From: Oxalobacteraceae bacterium
Lineage (GTDB): Bacteria; Pseudomonadota; Gammaproteobacteria; Burkholderiales; Burkholderiaceae_D
Assembly: GCA_947446335.1 (NCBI GenBank)
Contig: CANFGA010000267.1
Coordinates: 1 to 5,200, forward strand
DNA length: 5,200 nucleotides
Reading direction: 5' to 3'
Under the pieces are notes generated by a model. The model was not told the origin of the DNA. It ran no database searches and worked only from the letters and a program-made list of their open reading frames with translations. Shown here one piece after another: positions 1-5,200 of this stretch (the stretch's first letter is position 1; each line of letters begins with the position of its first letter). The position numbers were made by a program, and so were the translations under genes.

Positions 1-1230
1 CGCCTGGGCACCGAGAAATTCATGGTCGATGGCCGTCACACCGGCACCGGCGGGGGCAACCACGCCACGCTGGGCGGCGCCACCGCCGAGGATAGCCCGA
101 TGCTGCGCCGTCCGGATCTGCTGAAAAGCCTGATCACGTACTGGCAAAATCATCCTGCGCTGTCTTACCTGTTCTCGGGCACCTTCATCGGACCGACCAG
201 CCAGGCGCCGCGCGTCGATGAAGCACGCGACGACAACTTGTATGAATTGGCGATCGCGTTCCAGCAAATGGACCAGGTGCTGCCGACGATGCAAGAGGGC
301 GACATGCCGTGGATGGTCGACCGTTTGCTGCGCAATTTGCTGGTCGACTTGACCGGCAATACGCACCGCTCGGAGTTTTCGATCGACAAGCTGTATTCGC
401 CCGATGGTCCGACCGGCCGCTTGGGCTTGGTCGAGTTCCGCGCCTTCGAAATGCCGCCGCATGAGCGCATGAGCCTGCTGCAAATGCTGCTGCTGCGCGC
501 TCTGGTGGCGCGTTTCTGGGTTCAGCCTTACCAGGCCAAGCTGGTGCATTGGGGCACGGCCTTGCACGATCGCTGGATGTTGCCGCATTTCGTGGCGCAA
601 GACATGCGCGACGTGGCCCGGGATTTGCGCGCGGCCGGCTATGCGTTCGAGGATTCCTGGTTCGATCCCTTCATCGAATTTCGTTTCCCGCGCTTCGGCA
701 CGGTCGTCTACGAAGGCGTCGAGATGGAATTGCGCCAGGCGATCGAACCGTGGAATGTGCTGGGCGAGGAAATGGCCGCCGGCGGCACCGCGCGCTATGT
801 CGATTCATCGGTCGAGCGCATGCAATTGCTGGTGCGCGGCTTGACCGACGGGCGCCACGTGATCGCTTGCAATGGCCGCATGCTGCCCTTGCATCCGACC
901 GGCATTCCGGGCGAATTCGTCGCCGGCGTGCGTTTTCGGGCATGGAGCCCATGGTCGGCGCTGCATCCGACCATCAAGGTCCATGCGCCATTGACGTTCG
1001 ACCTGGTCGATACCTGGAGCGGACGCGCCATCGGCGGTTGCACCTATCACGTGGTGCACCCGGGCGGACGCAGCGAAGTCGGATCCCCGGTCAATGCGAA
1101 CGCGGCAGAAGCGCGCCGTTTTGCCCGCTTCTGGGCCCACGGCCATACGCCGGGTCCGATGACGGTGGTCAAGGAAGCGCTCAATCCGAGCTTCCCGATG
1201 ACGCTCGATTTGCGTTGGCAGCCCGATTGA
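1..1230 (+). CDS. DUF2126 putative amidoligase, C-terminal part (5' end outside window)
   Basis: The reading frame is open from base 1 and ends at TGA 1228-1230, giving 409 visible residues. Family members are usually about 1,100 residues with an N-terminal transglutaminase-like domain, so well over half is probably missing; the ATG at 22 is internal. Numbering from base 1, recognisable DUF2126 signatures are GTGGGNH (15-21), THRSEFSIDK (121-130) and GLVEFRAFEMPPH (142-154). The acidic, His and Arg residues in the last two blocks (H122, E125, E145, R147, E150) are plausible metal, ATP or substrate ligands of the glutamine-synthetase/gamma-glutamyl-cysteine-ligase fold to which DUF2126 has been assigned. 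The last 180 residues look like the usual beta-rich tail and end normally, with no frameshift. No signal peptide or membrane segment is visible in this part, so it is probably cytoplasmic. Family identity is secure by motif; amide-bond formation is a family-level prediction and the substrate is unknown. Confidence 0.9.
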   Translation, partial: RLGTEKFMVDGRHTGTGGGNHATLGGATAEDSPMLRRPDLLKSLITYWQNHPALSYLFSGTFIGPTSQAPRVDEARDDNLYELAIAFQQMDQVLPTMQEGDMPWMVDRLLRNLLVDLTGNTHRSEFSIDKLYSPDGPTGRLGLVEFRAFEMPPHERMSLLQMLLLRALVARFWVQPYQAKLVHWGTALHDRWMLPHFVAQDMRDVARDLRAAGYAFEDSWFDPFIEFRFPRFGTVVYEGVEMELRQAIEPWNVLGEEMAAGGTARYVDSSVERMQLLVRGLTDGRHVIACNGRMLPLHPTGIPGEFVAGVRFRAWSPWSALHPTIKVHAPLTFDLVDTWSGRAIGGCTYHVVHPGGRSEVGSPVNANAAEARRFARFWAHGHTPGPMTVVKEALNPSFPMTLDLRWQPD

Positions 1231-1240
1231 TCGAAGCGGA

Positions 1241-1268
1241 TTAATCGAGATCAAGGCGCTGATATAAT
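1241..1268 (+). promoter_or_regulatory. Candidate sigma-70 promoter for the ATP-grasp/alpha-E gene
   Basis: An exact TATAAT lies at 1263-1268. Sixteen bases upstream is TTAATC (1241-1246), which matches only three of six positions of the -35 consensus, so the -35 is weak. The predicted start is near 1275, which leaves a leader of about 67 bases before the ATG at 1342. The -10 box overlaps the left arm of the terminator that follows the upstream gene. It is in the right place to restart transcription after that terminator, but one good hexamer can occur by chance. Confidence 0.4.
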
Positions 1269-1310
1269 CAGGGGCGCGGGCCATCAGGCCCGCGCCCCTG
1301 ATTAATTTTT
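1265..1310 (+). terminator. Intrinsic terminator after the DUF2126 gene
   Basis: A perfect 18-bp inverted repeat pairs 1265-1282 (TAATCAGGGGCGCGGGCC) with 1287-1304 across an ATCA loop (1283-1286). The G+C-rich core has A/T-rich ends and is followed by TTTTT at 1306-1310. It lies 34 bases after the DUF2126 stop codon. This is a textbook rho-independent terminator on the + strand. There is no matching A-tract immediately on the left, so efficient function on the minus strand is less likely. It implies that the DUF2126 transcript mostly ends here and that the downstream pair needs its own promoter or read-through. Confidence 0.88.
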
Positions 1311-1341
1311 GCGCCCTCGATGGGTGAAATTGAACGAACGT

Positions 1342-3948
1342 ATGGATAATAAACTGCTCGCCACCTACCTGGCATCCACCAATGGTTACGACGAAATGCT
1401 GGACCCGTCGGGCCAGCCGCGCCAGCACTGGCGTGCGATGCTCGATAGCCTGTCCGCTGACACGTCTGACACGATGCGCCAGCGCTTTGACATGGTGCAG
1501 CGCCAAGTGCATGAAAATGGCGTCACCTATAATGTCCATGCCGATGCCAAGGGTACGCAGCGGGCCTGGGATTTGAATGTGCTGCCGTTGATCTTGCCGC
1601 ATGCGGAGTGGCGCGAGATCGAAGCAGCAGTGATTCAGCGCGCCACGCTGCTCAATCAGATATTGGGCGACGTGTATGGCGCGCAGACGATGCTGGCCGA
1701 AGGCTTGTTGCCGCCGGCGTTGATTCACGGCCATGCCGGTTTCTTGCGCCCGGCCCACGGTATTGCGCACAAGGATGGCATCGCGCTGCATTTTTATGCG
1801 ATCGACATGGCGCGCGGCCCCGATGGGCGCTGGTGGGCTCTCGCCGACCGCACGCAGGCGCCTTCTGGTGCCGGCTATGCGCTGGAAAATCGGTCCATCA
1901 TCGGCCGCACTTTCCCGGAGCTGCTGCGCGATTTGAAAGTGCAGCCCTTGAACGCATTTTTCAACACGATGCGCGACAGTCTGGCTCATTGGGGCCGCTT
2001 GTGCGCGCGCAATGGCAATGTGCCGCTGCGCAACGGCGAGTCGCCGTTGATCGTGCTGTTGACCTCCGGCCCGTATAACGAAACGTATTACGAGCAAGCT
2101 TACCTGTCGCGCCACCTCGGCTTGCCGCTGGTCGAAGGCGGCGATCTGACGGTGCGCAACGGCATCGTCTGGCTGAAAGCCTTGTCCGGATTGCAGCGCG
2201 TGCACGTGATCATGCGCCGGGTCGACGATGAATTTTGCGATCCACTGGAACTGCGCACCGATTCCGCGCTCGGCGTGCCCGGCTTGACCGAGGCCGCCCG
2301 GCGCGGCAATGTACTCGTTGCCAATAGCCTGGGATCGAGCCTGCTGGAGTCGGGTGCGTTGCTCGGCTTCTTGCCGGCGCTGTGCAAGCGCTTGCTGGGC
2401 GAACCGTTGAAAATGCCATCGGTGGCAACCTGGTGGTGCGGCCAGGAGGCCGCCCTGGAGCAGGTGATCGAGAAATTCGACAAGCTCATCATCAAGCCGA
2501 GCTTCTCGCAGTTGCGCCAGCTGGCGATCTTCGGCCAGGATTTGCAAGGCGATGCGCGTGCCGCGTTCATCGCCAAGATGCGCGCCAAACCGAACAATTA
2601 CGTGGCCCAGGAATTGGTGCGCCTGTCGCAGGCGCCGGTCTGGGAGCATGGTGCATCGAGCGCCCTGGGCGCGCGCGCGATCGGCTTGCGGGTCTTCGCC
2701 TGCGCCACGCCCAATGGTTATGTGGTGATGCCGGGCGGCTTGACCCGGGTCGCGACCGGACCCGATGCGCGCGTGCTGACGATGCAACTGGGTGGGGGCA
2801 GCAAGGATACCTGGGTCCAGGCCAACAGCGTGCCGCACGATGCACACAAACCGCTGCGGCGCAGCATCACCAGCCCGGACCTGATCCGCGACGACACGCA
2901 TCTGTCGAGCCGGATGGCAGAAAACATGTTCTGGTTCGGTCGCCACACGGTCCGTTGCGACAATATCGGGCGCTTGCTGCGAGTTGCCCTCAATATCTTG
3001 TTCGATGCCAGATCCGGCGACAAGGGCGCCGAATGGCCGACCGTTGCCGCCTTGTGCTCATGGTTTCATTTGATCGATATCAAGGAGCCGGAAGCGGCGC
3101 CTGCGCCGGCAGCGACGCCGTCTGCGCCGAGCCAGGGTCAGACTCAAAGCCAGGGCCAAACGCAGAGCCCGGCGCCGGCAGAGCCGGTGGCGGAAATCAG
3201 CGATGCCGAAATCGAGGCGGCCTTGTTGCTGGCGGTCGTCTCGATCGATGTTCCTGGCCTCGCCAGGCAGCAGCAGCAGCTCTACTATACCGCGAGCCAT
3301 TTGCGTGAGCGCCTGTCGGTCGACAACTGGCGCGCACTGAACCGGATGGAAGAGCGCGGCGTCACGCCGGGCCAGCCATTGTCGCAGTCTGAAGCGATGA
3401 CGATACTCGACGATGCGGCAGCGTCCTTGATGACGATGGCCGGTTTTGCGCTCGATGGCATGACGCGTGATCTGGGCTGGCGCTTCCTGTCGTTCGGGCG
3501 CCGTCTGGAGCGGCTGCAATTTCAAAGCATCGTGTTGCAATCTGCGCTGGAGATGGATGCCAATGGCAGCCTGGACTGGCTGCTGGAGTTGTCCGACAGT
3601 ATCGTCACTTACCGTTCGCGGTATCGGGCCCAGCCCGAATGGTTGCCGGTGCTCGATCTGCTGGTGCTGGACTCCAGCAACCCGCGCTCGATCCTGTTTC
3701 AGCTCGATGGCGTGATCGAGAGCTTGAAGAAAATTGGGCGCAGCTATGGCCCCTGTGGCGAGGAGCAATTGATTCCCCTGATGAAGGAATTGCTGGCCCT
3801 CAATGCGGAAACGGACTTGTATTTCGGCAATGAGCGATTGATCAATCTGCTGCATCGCATTAATGTGGCCAGCGAAGCGATCTCGGAACACATCGGCTTG
3901 CAGTTTTTCAGCTATACGGGGGATCACCAGCACAGGACAAAGAAATGA
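1342..3948 (+). CDS. Circularly permuted ATP-grasp protein fused to alpha-E domain
   Basis: This is an 868-residue predicted cytoplasmic protein. Residues 1 to about 510 are a circularly permuted ATP-grasp domain (CP_ATPgrasp_2; DUF404/DUF407 lineage). Its marks are YAIDMARGPDGRWWALADR (152-170), APSGAGYALENR (173-184), LIIKPSF (382-388, likely nucleotide-contacting Lys385), YVAQELVRLS (420-429) and LRVFA...MPGGLTRV (449-470). ATP-grasp enzymes join a carboxylate to an amine through an acyl-phosphate. Residues from about 521 on are an alpha-helical alpha-E (DUF403) domain, with LSSRMAENMFWFGR (521-534), RFLSFGRRLER (714-724) and NPRSILFQL (780-788). In many genomes these are two genes; here they are one. 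A Pro/Ala/Gln-rich stretch (582-618) interrupts the alpha-E part. I chose ATG 1342 because YDEML follows it closely, as in relatives. Its Shine-Dalgarno is weak; in-frame TTG 1309, GTG 1324 and TTG 1330 are less likely starts. The stop overlaps the next ATG. Identity is firm, substrate unknown. Confidence 0.92.
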   Translation: MDNKLLATYLASTNGYDEMLDPSGQPRQHWRAMLDSLSADTSDTMRQRFDMVQRQVHENGVTYNVHADAKGTQRAWDLNVLPLILPHAEWREIEAAVIQRATLLNQILGDVYGAQTMLAEGLLPPALIHGHAGFLRPAHGIAHKDGIALHFYAIDMARGPDGRWWALADRTQAPSGAGYALENRSIIGRTFPELLRDLKVQPLNAFFNTMRDSLAHWGRLCARNGNVPLRNGESPLIVLLTSGPYNETYYEQAYLSRHLGLPLVEGGDLTVRNGIVWLKALSGLQRVHVIMRRVDDEFCDPLELRTDSALGVPGLTEAARRGNVLVANSLGSSLLESGALLGFLPALCKRLLGEPLKMPSVATWWCGQEAALEQVIEKFDKLIIKPSFSQLRQLAIFGQDLQGDARAAFIAKMRAKPNNYVAQELVRLSQAPVWEHGASSALGARAIGLRVFACATPNGYVVMPGGLTRVATGPDARVLTMQLGGGSKDTWVQANSVPHDAHKPLRRSITSPDLIRDDTHLSSRMAENMFWFGRHTVRCDNIGRLLRVALNILFDARSGDKGAEWPTVAALCSWFHLIDIKEPEAAPAPAATPSAPSQGQTQSQGQTQSPAPAEPVAEISDAEIEAALLLAVVSIDVPGLARQQQQLYYTASHLRERLSVDNWRALNRMEERGVTPGQPLSQSEAMTILDDAAASLMTMAGFALDGMTRDLGWRFLSFGRRLERLQFQSIVLQSALEMDANGSLDWLLELSDSIVTYRSRYRAQPEWLPVLDLLVLDSSNPRSILFQLDGVIESLKKIGRSYGPCGEEQLIPLMKELLALNAETDLYFGNERLINLLHRINVASEAISEHIGLQFFSYTGDHQHRTKK
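3130..3165 (+). repeat. Tandem 18-bp coding repeat, two copies (SQGQTQ)
   Basis: Copies at 3130-3147 and 3148-3165 each encode Ser-Gln-Gly-Gln-Thr-Gln. They differ at four of 18 bases, and all four are silent third positions. The repeat sits in the low-complexity stretch (residues 582-618) of the ATP-grasp/alpha-E fusion, flanked by Pro/Ala-rich sequence. It looks like an in-frame slippage duplication that has since diverged only silently. Confidence 0.85.
3934..3937 (+). promoter_or_regulatory. Shine-Dalgarno of the transglutaminase-like gene
   Basis: AGGA lies seven bases before ATG 3945, inside the last codons of the ATP-grasp/alpha-E gene. It supports the ATG that overlaps the upstream stop (ATGA 3945-3948). 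The arrangement allows both translational coupling and independent ribosome loading. Confidence 0.7.
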
Positions 3949-4916
3949 ACGACAAAGTGAACAATAAAGTCAACGACAGCCAGCAACCGGTGCCGCAAGG
4001 TCTCTGCGCGCGTTACAACGTGATCCACGAAACCCGTTATTCTTACCAGAGCATGGTCACGCTGTCGCAGCAATACCTGCACATGACGCCGCGCTCGTTT
4101 CCGTATCAAGAAACCGAGTCGCATGTGATCTGGGTCGAGCCGACCGAGGAAGATGGCGTCGATGGCGTCGATTACTTTGGCAACCTGACGCGCCATATTG
4201 CCATCACCTCACCGCACAAGCAGCTGCTGGTGCATGCCGAATTCACGGTCGTGTTGGCGCCGCGCCACAGTCTGGAAAAAATCAAGGGCACGCCGCCGTG
4301 GGAAAGCTTGCGCGATCTGATGCGGCAAGAGCGCAATCCCGAGACGCTGGCGGCGGTGCCGTACTTGTACGGGTCGCCCCATGTCAGTTTCAGCCGCGAA
4401 CTCGAAGACTACGCGCGCCTGAGCTATACCCCGGGTCGAGCGCATCTCGACGCCGCGCTCGATCTGACCCAGCGCATCTTCGAAGACTTTGAATTCGATG
4501 GCAAGGCGACCGATATTTCGACCCCGCTCGAACAGGTGCTCAAAGGCCGGCGCGGCGTCTGCCAGGATTTTGCCCAGCTGATGATCGGCTGCCTGCGCAT
4601 TCTGGGATTGCCGGCGCGTTACGTCAGCGGCTACATCCTGACCCATCCGCCGGCCGGCCAGCCGCGCATGATAGGCGCCGATGCATCCCATGCCTGGGTT
4701 TCGGTCTTTTGTCCGGGGCTGGGCTGGGTCGATTTCGATCCGACCAACCGCTGCCTGGTGCAGAGCGAACACATCACGCTCGGTTGGGGCCGCGATTTCA
4801 GCGATGTCACGCCGATGCGCGGCATCGTGCTCGGCGGCGGGGAGCAGGACCTCGAAGTCATGGTCACCGTCACGCCGCTGGCGCTCGATGGGGGCGACAC
4901 GAACGAAGACGATTGA
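3945..4916 (+). CDS. Transglutaminase-like cysteine protein
   Basis: This is a 323-residue protein. After an Asn/Lys-rich start (DKVN-NKVN, residues 3-10), residues about 22-110 match the bacterial transglutaminase N-terminal domain (RYNVIHETRYSY at 23-34, SQQYLHMTPR at 41-50). Residues about 150-275 are the papain-like transglutaminase core: GVCQDFA holds the likely nucleophile Cys206, SHAWV holds His249, and WVDFDPTN holds Asp265, so the catalytic triad is complete. No signal peptide or membrane segment is evident, so it is probably cytoplasmic like its partners. Bacterial proteins of this class may act as peptidases or amidases, or as acyl-transferases; which applies here cannot be read from sequence. 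Its start overlaps the stop of the ATP-grasp/alpha-E gene by four bases, a strong sign of co-expression, and the pairing suggests it processes or reverses the linkage that the ligases make. The product ends at TGA 4914-4916 with an acidic tail (DGGDTNEDD). Confidence 0.92.
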   Translation: MNDKVNNKVNDSQQPVPQGLCARYNVIHETRYSYQSMVTLSQQYLHMTPRSFPYQETESHVIWVEPTEEDGVDGVDYFGNLTRHIAITSPHKQLLVHAEFTVVLAPRHSLEKIKGTPPWESLRDLMRQERNPETLAAVPYLYGSPHVSFSRELEDYARLSYTPGRAHLDAALDLTQRIFEDFEFDGKATDISTPLEQVLKGRRGVCQDFAQLMIGCLRILGLPARYVSGYILTHPPAGQPRMIGADASHAWVSVFCPGLGWVDFDPTNRCLVQSEHITLGWGRDFSDVTPMRGIVLGGGEQDLEVMVTVTPLALDGGDTNEDD

Positions 4917-4942
4917 GTGCGCACTGGCTGATCGCGCGCCGG

Positions 4943-4969
4943 TCGTGCGCCTATCGTGCGCCTATCGTG
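4943..4969 (+). repeat. 11-bp tandem repeat, about 2.5 copies
   Basis: TCGTGCGCCTA occurs at 4943-4953 and again without change at 4954-4964, followed by a partial third copy TCGTG (4965-4969). The repeat is noncoding and lies 26 bases after the transglutaminase stop. It runs straight into an extended -10 promoter candidate, where a -35 box or an activator site would be expected. The period is close to one helical turn, so repeated binding sites on one DNA face are possible, but simple slippage would look the same. Confidence 0.8.
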
Positions 4970-4976
4970 TTATATT
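4968..4976 (+). promoter_or_regulatory. Candidate extended -10 promoter for the last gene
   Basis: TGTTATATT fits the TG-N-TATAAT extended -10 pattern with one mismatch in the hexamer (TATATT, 4971-4976). No good -35 exists at 16-18 bases upstream, where the 11-bp repeat lies, which is tolerable for an extended -10 promoter. The predicted start is near 4983, giving a leader of about 100 bases before ATG 5087. The local A/T-richness stands out from the G+C-rich surroundings. Confidence 0.45.
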
Positions 4977-5075
4977 GCTTGCAAAATAGACACCATTTGA
5001 GCGGATAACCCTGTCCGCCGCCACTCATCGAACCATGCAGCGACTTGCCCCCAGCGCGAGTGCTGCCACACAAAC

Positions 5076-5080
5076 AGGAA
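5076..5080 (+). promoter_or_regulatory. Shine-Dalgarno of the last gene
   Basis: AGGAA lies six bases before ATG 5087, in a typical position. It decides this start over the ATG at 5035, which is in another frame and has no Shine-Dalgarno. Confidence 0.75.
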
Positions 5081-5086
5081 ATCACC

Positions 5087-5200
5087 ATGCGTCAACTTTC
5101 TACCAGCGGCCAACAGATGATGGACGACATCGCCAGACGCCACGGCTTCAGCGTCGATGCCGTGCTCAGCATGCTGCAATCGGTCATCAACGGCAACGGC
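5087..5200 (+). CDS. Small conserved-type protein of unknown function, N-terminal fragment
   Basis: Thirty-eight codons are visible before the window ends; the 3' part is missing. The fragment begins MRQLSTSGQQMMDDIARRHG and continues with FSVDAVLSMLQSVINGNG. It is predicted to be mostly helical and soluble, with no signal peptide: a polar first helix (residues 7-19) and a second amphipathic helix (22-34) ending in NGNG. The pattern resembles short uncharacterised proteins of beta-proteobacteria that I recall starting in much the same way, some annotated with a C-terminal SHOCT-type helix, but that part cannot be seen here. The gene has its own promoter candidate and a good Shine-Dalgarno, and is separated by 170 bases from the transglutaminase gene, so it is probably a separate transcription unit. 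I assign no function. An HTH-like reading of the two helices is possible but unsupported. Confidence 0.75.
   Translation, partial: MRQLSTSGQQMMDDIARRHGFSVDAVLSMLQSVINGNG

Noticed and set aside
805..2946. A 713-codon open frame on the minus strand
   Set aside because: It lies opposite two well-supported genes and crosses their terminator. Its product is Arg/His/Gln-rich low-information sequence without a recognisable domain, as expected for an antisense shadow of G+C-rich coding DNA.
2382..3308. A 308-codon + strand frame inside the ATP-grasp/alpha-E gene
   Set aside because: It is out of frame with conserved motifs of both domains, has no Shine-Dalgarno, and its composition is typical of a shifted frame.
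3058..3933. A 291-codon open frame on the minus strand
   Set aside because: It is opposite the alpha-E coding region, has Arg/Gln-rich composition and no domain; its Arg-rich run mirrors the Pro/Ala-rich insertion.
4917..4950. A possible terminator hairpin after the transglutaminase gene (GCGCAC 4919-4924 with GTGCGC 4945-4950)
   Set aside because: The stem is only six base pairs with a 20-base loop and no T-tract follows, so an intrinsic terminator is not supported.
4999..5010. TGAGCGGATAAC, a 12-base match to part of the lac operator
   Set aside because: The flanks lack the matching half-site and there is no palindrome around the centre, so a LacI-type operator is not supported; a chance match is more likely.
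5038..5068. A weak hairpin in the leader of the last gene (GCAGC and ACT pairing with AGTGCTGC)
   Set aside because: It has a bulge and a long loop, and no anti-structure or known riboswitch pattern, so it is within chance expectation for G+C-rich DNA.
5035..5200. An open frame starting at ATG 5035 and overlapping the last gene
   Set aside because: It has no Shine-Dalgarno, is in a different frame, and its product has no recognisable pattern, while ATG 5087 has AGGAA at good spacing.

Overview
The window is about 60% G+C by eye and almost entirely coding on the + strand. Codon use (many GCG, CTG, TTG, GGC, CGC) and the protein types fit a beta-proteobacterium of the order Burkholderiales. 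Oxalobacteraceae (Janthinobacterium, Massilia or Duganella relatives) is my best guess, but it rests on impression, not on a search. I see no rRNA, tRNA, CRISPR, insertion sequence or phage gene.

Layout: (1) 1-1230 is the C-terminal 409 residues of a DUF2126 protein, a putative glutamine-synthetase-fold amidoligase, whose start lies outside the window. (2) 1231-1341 is a short intergenic region with a near-perfect intrinsic terminator at 1265-1310; a TATAAT box overlaps its left arm. (3) 1342-3948 encodes one 868-residue protein that joins a circularly permuted ATP-grasp domain to an alpha-E (DUF403) domain; the alpha-E part carries a Pro/Ala/Gln-rich insertion. (4) 3945-4916 encodes a transglutaminase-like cysteine protein with an intact Cys-His-Asp triad, coupled to the previous gene by an ATGA overlap. 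(5) 4917-5086 is a 170-base intergenic region with an 11-bp tandem repeat next to an extended -10 promoter candidate. (6) 5087-5200 is the first 38 codons of a small conserved-type protein of unknown function, cut by the window edge.

Genes 1 to 3 form a known but biochemically obscure bacterial neighbourhood: DUF2126 amidoligase, circularly permuted ATP-grasp, alpha-E and transglutaminase. Comparative genomics (Iyer, Aravind and colleagues, 2009, from memory) predicts that such sets make, and perhaps also cleave, amide or peptide linkages, either as a small peptide metabolite or as a protein modification. In that model the ATP-grasp and DUF2126 proteins form the bond and the transglutaminase-like proteins hydrolyse or transfer it. 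No substrate can be read from the sequence. The local points of interest are the terminator/promoter overlap between genes 1 and 2, the insertion inside the alpha-E domain, and the repeat-flanked promoter before the last gene.
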